The notes below the pieces were generated by a model. The model had not been told where the DNA came from. It was given only the letters and a program-made list of their open reading frames with translations, and searched no databases. Below are positions 11,189-22,102 of a DNA stretch of 60,000 nt, one piece after another. Both the position numbers and the translations under genes were made by a program. The stretch is from assembly GCF_963678635.1 (NCBI RefSeq), contig NC_087067.1:47730001-47790000 (forward strand), read 5' to 3'. Source of the stretch: Symsagittifera roscoffensis (lineage: Eukaryota > Xenacoelomorpha > Acoela > Convolutidae). Numbering within the stretch: position 1 is the stretch's first letter; the number at the start of each line of letters is the position of its first letter.

Positions 11189-12762
11189 TTATGTCCTGTA
11201 TTTTTCCACAAAAGTGACGACCGCATACATCTCCGCTTTGGGTGCCCCGTATTTCATTGCCCAATCACGCAAGACTTTGCTCCCGTAGGCGATCGGTCTC
11301 AACACTGTCTTTCTGTTCCACTCTTGTTCTTGATGGAATATGCCAGAGACCGCTACTACCGATGCATCCGTATCCAGCACGTAGATATCTTTTCCTGTCG
11401 GCATGCCTAGCACAGGTACTTCACACAGTTCTTTCTTTATTCTTTGAAAGGACTCTTCTGCTGCTTTATTCCACGTGAAATTCTTGCCCTTCTGTCCGAT
11501 GAATTGTTGCATTGGATATACTTTGTCCACATAGCCTTTGATGAACTCCATGTAGTAATTCGCAAAACCCAAGAAGCTCATCAACTGGTGTTCCGTTTTT
11601 GGCAATATCCAAGTCAGTACTGCCTCTACCGCGTCTGGGTCTGGTCTAGTGCCAAGTCTATCCACCACTCTCCCCAGTTATTTAATCGAGTCCTTAAGAA
11701 TCTCACACGTCGATGGCTTGCATTTCAGTCCTGCTCTCTTCATGCAAGCAAACAATTCGTCCAGTCGTTCAATGTGGTCATTCAGGGTAGTTGTTGCAAT
11801 CATCACGTCATCTACGTAGCACATTACCAATTTGCCGTATTTCTTCGTTATGCTTGTCAGTGCTTGTGGCATCAGTCGTTGGAACGTGGCTGTCGCAATG
11901 CAAACGCCAAAGGGTATCCTTTTCCTTTGAAACAACACCAGCTCGCAAGCAGTTCCCGTCTTGTCCTTGTCTTGTTTCCTCAGTGGTACCTGCCAAAAAG
12001 CCGAGCCTAGATCAGGAAATGTGAAAAATTTAGCATCTCCTAATTTCGAAAGACTCTCATCTATCCCAGGTATGGGATAGGCATCCTTCACCGTGACGGA
12101 GTTCAGATATCGAAAGTCACAACAAAACCTAAGTTGGTCTCCTTTCTTTGTAGCCATCACTACTCCACACACCCACGGTGATTTGGATGGTACTTTCGTG
12201 TCGCACTCTAGTAGGGTCTCTATCTCTTTTCTAGATGCATCCGATTTGTTTGGGGTCATACTCCTCGCCCCCTCACTGTGCGGTACCGCCAACTCCTCCA
12301 GATCTTTTTCAACTTCAACAGAAGTACAGCATCCGATGTCCGCTTTATGTCTAGAAAAACATCCTGATTCCTATCTAGAACAATCTTGATGGCTTCGAGC
12401 TGTTCGCCTGTTACTTTTCCCCTTAAGTGTTCAATTTTTGGTAATACTGGTTTATCCATTTCCAATTCCTATTCTGTGGGTCTTTCTGAAAAATTCAAAC
12501 AGCTTGAAAGTCCATCGTCTGTCTCTGCCTTAAGAGACTTCGCAAGACCTGATGAACATTTTATTCTTTTCAATCTTCTCAAGATACAAACTTTATCCCT
12601 ACGATTTGGGCAATCAAGAACTTCACTTGCTTTCACATTTTCAGTCATTTCATATCCAGTTTTTACGGGCAGTGCGTATCCCATCTTCATCCACCTCTGG
12701 ATTGTGATTGGTATATCAAAAGTATTCAACAAGACACTGACGCAGAGGCCACTCTTGATCAT
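11189..12762 (-). pseudogene. Element A reverse transcriptase and RNase H
   Basis: The frame at 12,292-11,189 carries RT block CCDFRYLN, motif A PDLGSAFW, the FGVCxATATFQRL block and the catalytic YVDD box (about 11,815). RNase H follows with FVLDTDAS-like YVLDTDASVVA (about 11,375) and ends early in VEKYRT. One in-frame TAA (11,678) separates RT from the connection domain. The N-terminal part (12,762-12,256) is in another frame with its own stop. The YVDD and first RNase H Asp are intact, but the gene cannot be translated whole. Confidence 0.85.
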
Positions 12763-12949
12763 CGAGAATGATCTTCCTTAAATAGCAGTACTCTGACTGT
12801 TTGGGTTCCTTACTATACATACTTGTTTATTGTCACTTAGTGCATTAAATTTTTTCTAAAACCTACTATTGCCGCCTCATTCGTTTTCAGCCTTACCCTC
12901 CTACTAAAGAAATTTGGAGCCTTTTTTTCATTCGTCATTATCAATTTTA

Positions 12950-13774
12950 CGGGTTTAATTACGTAATTCCTTTCCGGGTTTCGAATCCTGAACATCGCAT
13001 TGCTAAGATCAATTTATACGGCGAAATTCCTGATGAAATCTCTGCTCAAAATGAATTGGTCAGACTTATCTAGATTTTCCACCACCAGAAAGCTCAACCA
13101 CAAATTGCGTTCCCCCAGATTTTGGTGTCCTGCCTAGAATTTGAAGCGCCCCCTTGTTTGCTGCTGACAGCCGTATTCTTGAGTCAATCAAGTTATCTTT
13201 GTGGAATCGCATTTTGCTCCAAGTTTCAATTGGTATTACACTCAAACGGCTCCTGTGCCCAACAACCCACGCAGTTGTCTCTTCCTCCCGCTTATGTCCA
13301 GTACAATTGCATATATGTCTGCTTCCTTTCCCAGATCATTGCATCTTCTTCGAGCATTGCACAGTGCCCAATGGATCTCACTTTTAGTTCTTCTCTGTCA
13401 ACATAGATTTTTCCGGCTAGATCTTCGTCACATGTTATCATCGTTTTTGTATAGATGTCTATTCCATCTATGTTCAACATGACCTCATGTGAACCATAGG
13501 CTTCCGTGTATCTGTTGTCTATGCGAAATGATTTGCCACCAACTCTCGTGAGTAATGTTGTTAGTGCTCTAGAAGGGGTTTGCGGGCTTATTATTCCCGA
13601 GTAATCCGCATATACATCAATGTGCGTTAATGTTTGATCACTCGGTTCACTCAAGTTCCTCGTTACTTCATGACCGTCCACTTTGTTTATTGACATGATT
13701 CTCGCTCCAACCTTTGTGATACCGAATGGTTTGCCGGTCACCATCTTGAAGATATTGCAATTACTCCTGTTCAC
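12950..13774 (-). pseudogene. Element A aspartic protease, inactive
   Basis: In frame with gag across a single TAG (13,788-13,790). The region MLNIDGIDIYTKT and KVRSIGHCAMLEEDA corresponds to element B's pre-protease. After a frameshift near 13,290 the active-site loop reads LLGTGAV (about 13,255), so the catalytic Asp of DTG is Gly. The distal block reads FILSRDFIRNF where B has FILGRGFVGNF. The protease would be dead even without the frameshifts. Confidence 0.7.
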
Positions 13775-13789
13775 TAAATTTTCTTCGGT

Positions 13790-15001
13790 CTATGGTTCTG
13801 GCCTCGTCGACGAGAGTGTCTCATTCATCTTTTGTCTTTCTATTTCCTGTTTTAGCCGCTGCTTCTTTTTTTCGGTCACCCGGTCTTGCTTCACTCTGTT
13901 GATAGCGTCTGCAGCTGCTTTCTCAAAGTTGATCTCTAGTGGACTCCTTGTCTCGGCCCCCGCGGCATCTTTGACTTGTGATACGGCCTTTACTGTCTTC
14001 GTTGATAACTCAACATTTCCTGCCTCTTTGCTCTGCGAGTCAATTTCAGCTTGTCTGTTCCTGGTGTTCTGCGCTGCTGCCAGTGCCAATTTGTGTATTG
14101 GATGAATTTGATTCACTGACTCCCAAAACAGGGGACAATCCACTCTGAGATGGCCCTCTTGGTTGCAGAAAAAACACCTCGCGCCTAGTCTGATGATCAA
14201 GTCACTGTAAAACTCGTGTTCTTCCGTTTGACTAATGTCCTCATCGTCTGGCGCATTTCCCAAGCTTTTCATGCCTTGTTTGTATGTTGTGCAATCCGCC
14301 GATCCACAGTTTGCACATGACTTTCGTTTGACAATGTCGTCTCTACGTTTATACCATGGCAACCTTTGTTGTTGGCCTCCCCCTTGCATGTTTCTGCTTT
14401 CCGAGAACGCGTACTTCTTTGGTTTCATTAACATGTACTCTCCTAACTTTTGTCTCATCTCCTCTGGAGTTGGTGCTTTGTCCTTCGATAGCGTATAATG
14501 CGTTGCCAACGCCGTTCTCGAGTAGTCAGATCTCACTCCGTCAATAAAATTTGAAGCGATGCTAAAGCTTCTTCTGTTTGTCGATTCCTCTGGATCGCTT
14601 CTCCTCCTCAAGCTCTCAAGATTATCCGGAAATCGATCAATCAATTCGTCATCTCTTTTTCTTCTTTTTTCGAATCTCATTATCGCCTGATGACCCTTCA
14701 TGCCGGATCCAAATCCATTCGATAGTATCTCAAGGAACTTATTTGCGGTATCACGCTGCTCCTTCTTCTTTGCTACCACGCTTCTTAGTGATGTGCCCTC
14801 TAGATTGCTTAATATCGCCGTGCAGGCCTGTCTCTCGTCATTCAAGATGTCTTGTACTAGTTGTAGTCTCATTACTTCAACCCAGGTGTCAATGCAAGCA
14901 TCTGAATCGTCTTTGATTTCGTTGGGTTTTTTGAAATTGTTTTTCGGATTTGCCACTTCCTCTTTCACTTGAGTATGTGGTACTTGTTGCGAATGCTTCA
15001 A
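13790..15001 (-). pseudogene. Element A Gag: capsid-like region and zinc knuckles
   Basis: 403 open codons. A capsid-like segment (CIDTWVEVMRLQL from about residue 36, then GFGSGMKGHQAIMRFEKRR) precedes two nucleocapsid knuckles. The first (CANCGSADC) has lost its His spacing, the second (CFFCNQEGHLRVDC) is a complete CX2CX4HX4C. A long charged tail follows and ends at the TAG shared with protease. The layout matches B's Gag. The structural role is to coat the element RNA. Confidence 0.75.
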
Positions 15002-15446
15002 GCGCCCTGTTCATCATTTCCCAGGTACTCGCCCACGTCATGGCATCAGGTGAGACCCGTGTAGGCACTTGAGTCCTCTGGTGTCCTCGTCGAGTTTGAG
15101 GCACCTTCATAGCAGTCCTGGTCCCTCCTGACCCTATGCTGCTATCAATCCGGGGTAACGGTGGAGATTCCCGTTTCTTTCCTTGCAGTTCTACAAAGTC
15201 GACTCTAGTTCCAGGTCGCTTGTCTGCCACCAAATTACTTCGGGCTAGAGAGTTTCTCAAGAGTGCATCCAATTTAGACTGTATGGTTCCAGAAATTTCT
15301 GCTTGTTCTTTGCTCATTGTGTCCATTCTGGTCTCTAGATTCCACAACTTTTCATTCACGGTGCCATACCGTTTTTTCATCTCCTCCATATCTTTCTTGA
15401 TATGTTTCTCTCGCTCTTTGCCGGTCGTCTCTACCTTGTCCGACAT
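14889..15446 (-). pseudogene. Element A Gag N-terminal coiled-coil segment
   Basis: Frame-shifted relative to the capsid ORF. It is rich in Glu/Lys with a heptad-like stretch (KEREKHIKKDMEEMKKRYG near residue 10) and then Arg/Ser-rich low complexity, as in element B between the coiled coil and capsid. It joins the downstream frame by a frameshift near 14,950. Confidence 0.5.
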
Positions 15447-15559
15447 CTGTTGTAGCTTTTCCTCCGTGGCCCTCGCCAGGACATAGTAGTTGTCTATGTT
15501 CTCATTCTTGTTGTGTCGTTTTCCCTTTTTCAGCTCTTAGCGGTCTTCCTCGCTGCACT

Positions 15560-16198
15560 TCAGCTTTTGTCAATTTGTTCTAACTTTGCCATGAAGTCGC
15601 CCAGCTCAAGTGAAGGTACTTTTGACTCCATAGTTTGTTTTTCTTGGTTAGCCGTTGCTTCTTGTGTGACTTGCTCTTTATCTTGTTTAAATTCTGTCGT
15701 TATTGCGGAAACTGTCCCAAACGTTTTGCTTTTCACGGGCATTGTTATTACTTCCTCTTTTTCTTTAGTTATCATTCCGACCATTGCTGCAAACCACTCT
15801 GTGAACGACGTTGTCTTTGTTTGTGGATCGTCTTTTATCGCTTCCGTTGTGTTGTTAGTTGTTTCGTCTACATTGGCTATAGGTGAGAGCTCTTTTGTTT
15901 TCTTCTCCCGTTGTTCTACATTTGGCATGGGTGTTGTTTCCGTCGTCTTCTGTTCCACCCTGTCTATACTTTGGTCTGGTGTCTCAAGATCAGTTTCCTT
16001 GGCCGGTATAGTAGATTCTTCCGATACTTTCTCTTTGGCCTTCTGTTCCTTATTGCTTCTTGTATTGACCACATTCACTGAATTATTCTTCCTCATTAGT
16101 CTCGGATTTGTTGCTGCTAGTTTCCGTTGCGATGAGGTTTGGTTTTGCTTAAGTCCTATCCCTTTCCTTTCTGTTAGTGATGATCTTGTTTTCTTCAT
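15560..16198 (-). pseudogene. Element A Gag N-terminal low-complexity region
   Basis: 212 codons from an ATG at 16,198, rich in Lys, Thr and Glu, with no recognised domain. It is the first ORF of element A and ends 0.1 kb before the coiled-coil segment. The upstream 140 bp are A/T-rich leader, after which the satellite array begins; no LTR is seen. Product assignment as Gag N-terminus is by position. Confidence 0.4.
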
Positions 16199-16340
16199 GA
16201 TTTTATAAACAATTTACTTTATCTACAATTCTATTATATACACGTTCCAAATGTAAAATCTAAATGAAATTATAATAAAAAATCCCTAATACTTTATTCA
16301 TTAAAAACCAGTCCAATTCGTCTCTGCAAGACTTAGAGAC

Positions 16341-16870
16341 CTAAACTAAGTGTTTGGACCGTTCGATCAGGTCTTGGGACCCTTGATCAGATCTTGGGAT
16401 CGTTTGGTAGGGTCTTGGGACCCTTCGCTCTATTCCAATGATCCTTCCGTTCTTCACTCTAGTGCCGGGACTCTTTGGCATTGCCCTGATACGGTTCCCT
16501 CAAGTTCTGATATCCTCTGATAGGGTCTTGGGACCCTATGGTGTTGTCCTAGGACCCCTCGGCACTGTCCTGAGACCCTTCGCGCAAGTGTTGGGACCTT
16601 TCGGTAGGATCCTGGGACCCTTCGGTATTGTCCTAGGACACTTTGGTACTGTCTGGAACCCTTCTCTCAAGTGTTGTTACCTTCCCTTAGGGTCTTGGGA
16701 CCATTCGCTCAAGTGTTGTAATCCTTAGGAAGGGTCTTGGTACCCTTCTGTACTGTCCTAGGACAATTCGCTTTAGCGTGTGGACTTTTCTGTAGGGTCC
16801 TGGGACCATTAGATAACTATCCCAGCACTCAGGTGTTTTGGACCCTTAGATCACTATCCCAGGACTGCCA
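16341..16870. repeat. 63-bp satellite, array I (degenerate)
   Basis: Diverged units of the family best seen at 52.5-55.8 kb: recurring GGTCTTGGGACCC, GTCCTAGGACxC and CTCAAGTGTTG. Spacing is irregular and point changes are frequent, so this is an old or edge part of the family. It lies at the start of a macro-repeat unit. Confidence 0.8.
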
Positions 16871-18437
16871 ACAAGACTCTTGTGCTGCTTCCACTGCCGT
16901 AGCCCAAGTATTAAAATTCTGTATCCGACCTTCTAGTACCACTTGATGTCCGGAAATCGTTTGTAGAGTCTCCCTGTACCCTAACTCGAGTGTTAGGGTG
17001 TCTATTCTAATATCCCAGTACCTCCTCTAGAACTTGTGTCAAAAATCCCCAAAAACCAGATTCTGTTATTGTATTTTTTTCTAAGTTCCCTGAAATTTCT
17101 TTTCGTTTCCTGTTTCCAATGCAAGTCGAAATATGACTTGCTTTTAACCTTATTTTATGATCGCTGTTGACTAAAAATCAGCAAAAGTCAAACTCAAAAA
17201 CCGTAAAGGTCAAACAAGAAAAATCACAAAAACAAGAAAAACTTGTGCACCTGAAATGCAATTTCGACAATGCTTGTCTTTCGTAAAAAAAAGTGTGGTA
17301 CCTGACTGTCACGCATTTTTCCTCATCCCTACTAGCGGTTTTATGGGGTTTTTACATTTTGGTTTCCAAAAACTGTCTATTTCCGATCCCCCCACCCGAT
17401 CCGGCCAGGTTATCTACCTTATAACGAGTTCGCTATCGAGTACTTTTGCATTGCTCTTCTTGTTGTGAGTCTTTAAGTCAGTTGTTCTAATGTAACTAAA
17501 TCAACGATATCGATTGTTTAATTAATATTAGAAAGTCTCACTTTTTACATTTTTCAACCACCAACCGTTAACTTAACCAGCTCCTCTGCTAGCTTTCCCC
17601 TATCTAGCCCCCCACTTAAGCCAAAAATTACCCTGAGCGCCATGGTTGCTAAAACATTCGAGAGAAATCCGTAGAACCTGTTTCCAAGCTCTGCTCAAGT
17701 AAAAACGTTCCCTCAAAACGGTGGGTATTCGCGTATTCAGTTATACACTTACACCTATAATGTAAAATGGATTTTACCGATACCCGATTGACCAAACGGA
17801 ACACCTCTGAAAAGCCTTCTCTGTTTGTTCTGTTCTGCCTTGATCAAACTGCTGGATGTCTCTTTCCCTTTCAGGTGTCCTCTGTCTTTGAGGTCTCTAT
17901 CCCGAGTACCACTTTCCCACTTGGCTGGTCACCTGTTCCAGTCATGTCTCCCAGTGGTCCGCTGATTACAAGCTATCTGAAAACCCTTTTAACGCCCCTA
18001 GGTCGGGCACCTAGTCATCTTTGCTGGTTTGATCGAGACGATCGGTCTTATTGAAAACAGTATGTGTATATTTTTCAAATTAAAATTAAGGTTTGATCCA
18101 CCTGATCTGTCCGTTTTGTATTTTATTTCGTTTTTTGTTCCTATTTCTGATCTTTTTTGGTTTTTTGTTTTGCTTTTTGTCTTTTTTCCATTTTTTGTCC
18201 TCCTAGTGGCCCCCTTTACTCGATTAGCTAGGCCTCGTTTCGGAAAGCGCACCGGGAATTTTTCTCGAGTTTTCTAAAAAAAAAAACTATTACGAAACAA
18301 CCAGAAGGTGGACACGTTCCCGTTGAACCGTACCACCGGAACTCTAGAATGGGCATGTGGCCCGGAGCTGCGTCAAGTGGGTTCAATCCCGTAGTCATGA
18401 TGTCGTACAAACATCCAGGAGAGCCGTAAAAACATCA
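16871..18437. repeat. Macro-repeat internal segment, copy 1
   Basis: Non-coding DNA shared with 48,606-50,208 and 55,806-57,431 (and partly 51,367-52,013). It contains a T-rich block (about 18,110-18,210) and ends with a primer-site-like CATCCAGGAGAGCCG next to the LTR. A plus-strand frame beginning ATGGATTTTA (17,767) recurs in the other copies (49,526; 56,752), but its C-terminus varies by indels, so I do not call it a gene. It is interpreted as the leader of the element whose LTR follows. Confidence 0.65.
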
Positions 18438-18831
18438 TGTAAGAGTCGCCTACTCAAGTCACGTATGAGGTTAAAGAAAAAAAGGCCCTCTAACCATTGG
18501 GTCAAGAGTCAGGGACACTATCTCTTGTGTTTTTCTACCTCAAACGGTCGAAGCCAATTCGGTTCAATGTGACACGAGACTACAAAGCGTGTTACAGCTT
18601 AAAGGCTACTACCAAAATACCACCCCACTCTAGAAAAAAAGAACGTCCCCTTGGTCAGGTCTCTAAATACCTAAAACACGCGAACGCCGTGTTAAAAACA
18701 GAGTCACAACCTTACGTATACAGTACTTTTTAGTAGACAGTGGACCATTGATCCATTCCAGGTGGATCAATCTAAAACTCTCTCTAACTCAAAACATAAT
18801 AATGTAAAACACACTCAAGAAAGTTGAATTG
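18438..18831 (-). repeat. Macro-repeat LTR copy 2, left part (split by element B)
   Basis: Starts TGTAAGAGTCG and runs to ...AAGTTGAATTG, where element B's LTR begins. The same LTR resumes at 46,871 (TTGAGTACTTACATACCG). Uninterrupted siblings read AAATTGGGGACTTACATA here, which fixes the insertion point. Confidence 0.8.
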
Positions 18832-19743
18832 TGTAACATTCGCCCGGAAGGTACATATCGACGGAAAATAAAACTAAGTCCTAAGACGACTGGCCAACGT
18901 CTGAACAGAGATTTACATGCTTTTCACCGTCTCTACCAAAGCCAGTTCTTTTGGTGTTCTTTCTAACATCGGGTCGACAAAAACGTTACTGCTTTCGGCT
19001 TCGGTCAAAACACTCAAATTAACTTAATTACATGCAGAAATAGTGAGCTCATGGCTAGGTCTCAGTATCCCCAGACCACGAGGTCACTCCTAAAAGCAGG
19101 GCTACTACTATTTATTGGATTATGATTGTTTTTGTTCAGTAGATAAAAATCATCATCTCCATCGAAGATGGATCAACCCTTTCCCCCAACTCCTAGCTTC
19201 TCATCCTCGTAAAATGAATTCAGATGTTAATTAAATTCAATTCAGGACATAATAGGGAAGCTAAAAGTTTATATAAAAGGCTGAGAGTTTCAGTCCCGAG
19301 ACCCCTCCGGATTCTTGAATCCGGGGAAATAAGACATTTATCTTCCTCCCGGAGGGCTGTCTTCCACCCTTCACCGTTGTTCGCAACGGCCTTGCAACTA
19401 TTGTAGCGACACAATAGTTGCAACTCAGAACGGTCTGTGCTAACTCTGCAATTTGTCGTTGTTTTTCAATCACAATCTTCACTGTTATCGCTATCGCAAC
19501 TAATGTTATGATGTTTATTTCAGTTTCTTCTCTAAAATGGCCGTTTTTGACGTTTCTTAGAGCTATTACGTCATCAATTCGAATTTTTAAAATTTAGAAA
19601 TTTCCGAATCCTTCAGCCTTCACAATTTGTCCAATCGTTCGAATAACGCTCTTATTCCATCAAACTTGCCAATTCGGAAGGTTCGCTGCTAAAAACTCGA
19701 AATTGCTGCTTCTGCATTTTTTCCATTCTGGTCGAATGTCACA
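18832..19743 (-). repeat. Element B 3' LTR
   Basis: 912 bp, the same length as its partner at 45,959-46,870. It contains a 13-bp perfect inverted repeat with a 6-base loop (19,392-19,423) and one copy of the CCCCTCCGGATT motif (about 19,300) that is clustered in the leader. It is the 3' LTR because the genes read on the minus strand and a purine-rich tract lies just inside it. Confidence 0.85.
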
Positions 19744-19756
19744 TACTCCTCGGACA
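19744..19756 (-). promoter_or_regulatory. Candidate polypurine tract of element B
   Basis: On the minus strand the bases next to the LTR read CCGAGGAGTA followed by TGTGAC. A short purine run directly 5' of the 3' LTR is where plus-strand DNA synthesis is primed in LTR elements. The run is short, so this is tentative. Confidence 0.4.
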
Positions 19757-20603
19757 GTCTGGTCAATGTCCTCATTGAATCTCGCAATGTTCGTAAAATT
19801 GGTACAGTGTCATCGAACAGAATTTACAAAATGCACGAAATCACTTTTATCCGCGTCATATAGACTCACTGCAGAACATAAATGGCATCATACTACATCA
19901 CTATAGCCTTCAAATTTTTCACTAATCTGCATATTGAGGATCTGACCTAAGAGAAAAACATCTTTTCTGTTTTCCAATGTCATATCCTGATTTTAAAACT
20001 TTTTCTCCTAGATTTTAAAAGGTGTTGGTTTGCAGGACAGTCCTGCCAACCAACAAGCTAAAATTATCCTACTATGCTTCTTCCCTTCGGAAATCTTGCT
20101 TGTCATTGTCCTGAATATTAAAACTAAGTAACTCTGTGGTTAGAAAGCACAATAAAACAATCTCCCTCTTCAAGAGATTATCCAAGTCCTTCATGTCACC
20201 ACAAAGTGATCAGTCGTCCTAATTGATGAAAAACAATCATGCAGGCTGGAATATTGAATATTTAACTATATTCTTTACTCAAGCCTTTCTAAATAAATAA
20301 TAAGTGTCTCTCAAGCCACTTAACTAAAAAATCAAAATGCAAATTTATAAATGCAACAAATTCTTTAACGTTCAAAATTGAACTAAATGTTTCAGTTTTC
20401 AATTGCAACTTGGTTGCTTGGTTTCTCACTTTTCACACACATGAGTTTTATGAGTTTTTTCACACACATAAAACAATTCTGAGTTTTAACTTCTTCTTTT
20501 TCATCATTCCTTTGTTTTTTCTCATTTCGTCGTTTAGAAGTTCTAAAACTTCTAAATTCTTCAGATTTTCTTTCTTTTTGCCTCTTGTTCTCTCGACTAT
20601 TCA
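19757..20603 (-). other. Element B 3' untranslated region
   Basis: A/T-rich, no supported gene. It lies between the end of the mega-ORF region and the polypurine tract. A 71-codon Lys/Glu-rich frame at 20,392-20,607 could be a frameshifted tail of the mega-ORF but has no recognisable domain. Confidence 0.4.
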
Positions 20604-21653
20604 TCAATGTTCCATCTCTTCCTCCTGTGATACTGACTCTGCACTTTCAGTTTCTGTGTCTTGCAACACATCGTTAGCTATTCTGACGCTGTTGGAAGCA
20701 GTCCTCCAACACTTCTGCTCTTCTATCCTCTGTTTGCAACAAGGTAGGGGATCCACGTTAGATTGTCTGTTCCTGCAGAAGCTGTTGTGGAGACACAACG
20801 TCACATTTCTCTCCAAATCTTCCTTCAACATCTCTGCCTTCTCCTTTCCACTGCGTTATTTTGTCCTGGAAATTCTTTTCACAGCGGTGGTCACTGCATT
20901 CCGATGAGTCACGAAAGCTCGCTTGAAAGCTCTTGCTCCAATGTCCAGCTGATATTCACTGTACACTCTGCCGTGCTTCGACATATGCTTCTTAGCATAT
21001 TTGTACAACCATGCAGTCATGTTAGCTCTGAACCATGGCATCAATCCTCTTCTTGCCCATATCCACTTCACTTCCATCGGAATTTTTAGAATCTTGCACA
21101 TTGTCTCAAAAAGACCTAAATCTTTCAGACAATCCAATTTCTGCAACTGTTCTCTCGTTGGCGTTTCCTGACTATTGTTCTCTCTTACATGAGATTCCAG
21201 CCATCGTATCGCCATCATAACTCTCACTATCACTATTGTTATGGGCTGTGATGAGTCTGGTAAACCCATGGAGAGAAGCTCTCCAGAGTCCCAGATCAAC
21301 ACCAGATTACTACGCTCGGGATACCACCAAGTCTGCGGCAAGCAGTGGCAGGGAAACTCGTCATGTGTCAACATGATGCTCCTCCAATTACGTTTTCCCG
21401 AAGCTACCAGTAATGGTTCCACTTCCATCATCACTCGGCGGACTTCATCATTCTCGTCTACTGTATTGTAATCTGTAACGGTTGATCCTCTCTGCTTCTG
21501 TCTCTCAAAGTCACTGAAGTTCTCACTCACGTATCCCATGAACTTCCTTCCCAGTATCGGCTCCAACTCCTCCTTTGTTCTCTCTGGAACTGCTGAGAAC
21601 ATCTTACATAGCAACTCGTAGAATTTTTGGACATTCTTGTCAGTCTCACACAC
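20604..21653 (-). pseudogene. Element B mega-ORF, C-terminal segment (unknown)
   Basis: 265 codons, one in-frame TAA (about 20,854), then 75 more codons in the same frame. The protein is globular and Trp-rich (TWWYPERSN near residue 107; WIWARRGLMPWFRANMTAW near residue 200) with a Cys-rich tail (CLHNSFCRNRQ, PCCKQR). I recognise no family. It follows the 191-codon segment by a frameshift near 21,650 and so belongs to the same ancestral polyprotein. No signal peptide or clear membrane anchor argues for an envelope protein. Confidence 0.5.
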
Positions 21654-22102
21654 TTAGGCACTGAGAAGACTTGATCCACGATCGTTCTCGTACTCTTTAC
21701 ATCCACAGCTACGAAATGCACCGGGTATCTGCTCTTGCACATTGGAGCCAATGTCGATCCCACCAAATATTGTGCTCCTGACGGTCTACAATAACTCTCA
21801 CTGTGTCTGATGTTCATTTCCGCCTCGATCGCTTCCCTCAATTTGCCTATGTGTTTCTGCTCGGTTTGCAGAACTCCTGGGAATACTTCTACACTGATGG
21901 CGGTGACCATCTCATGTCTCTGTTCTAGATTCAATAGTGACTCTAAAGAACTAAACATGCTGTAGAATCCTAGTGCAGTCACTAAATTCACCTCGGTTCC
22001 TCCATGGCAATCCGCGATCAGTTCCGTTTCCGTCCTTGCTTTCATCGCGACATTCCCAAACAGTATCGTCAATTGCTTGTGTTGTCTCTCTAGGGTCTTC
22101 AC
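21650..22102 (-). pseudogene. Element B mega-ORF segment (unknown)
   Basis: About 150 codons of globular sequence (TALGFYSMFSSLESLLNLEQR, then PVHFVAVDVKSTRTIVDQ) in a frame shifted from both neighbours. The first codons overlap the end of the upstream frame, and the last productive codons lie near 21,655, where the next frame takes over. No known domain recognised. Confidence 0.5.

Larger units (their letters stand above)
10260..16340 (-). mobile_element. Ty3/gypsy element A, truncated, no LTRs
   Basis: The minus-strand order is gag (16,198 to 13,790), protease, RT, RNase H, linker. The sequence stops at 10,260 inside the linker that in element B precedes integrase, and no integrase or LTR is found. 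The left edge is spliced into a polB fragment and the right edge runs into the 63-bp satellite. Its proteins resemble those of element B block for block (for example CCDFRYLNxVTxKDAYPIP) but differ at many residues, so it is a related older or separate lineage and not a copy of B. Confidence 0.85.

Noticed and set aside
15513-16208. 231-codon plus-strand frame that looks hydrophobic and membrane-like
   Set aside because: Antisense of the Lys/Glu/Thr-rich Gag N-terminus of element A; the apparent membrane segments are a complement artefact.
17767-18054. Plus-strand frame recurring in internal segments (also 49,526 and 56,752)
   Set aside because: The shared ATG and first 60 codons follow from the shared DNA; small indels change the C-terminus, and no codon-position bias is evident by eye.
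19265-19285. TATATAAAAGG resembling a TATA box in the LTR
   Set aside because: It is on the plus strand, antisense to the element's genes, and is altered (CATATAAGAGG) in the other LTR.
20604-22102. Envelope glycoprotein in the distal mega-ORF
   Set aside because: Considered because env-like genes often follow pol; no signal peptide, furin-type site or clear C-terminal membrane anchor was seen.
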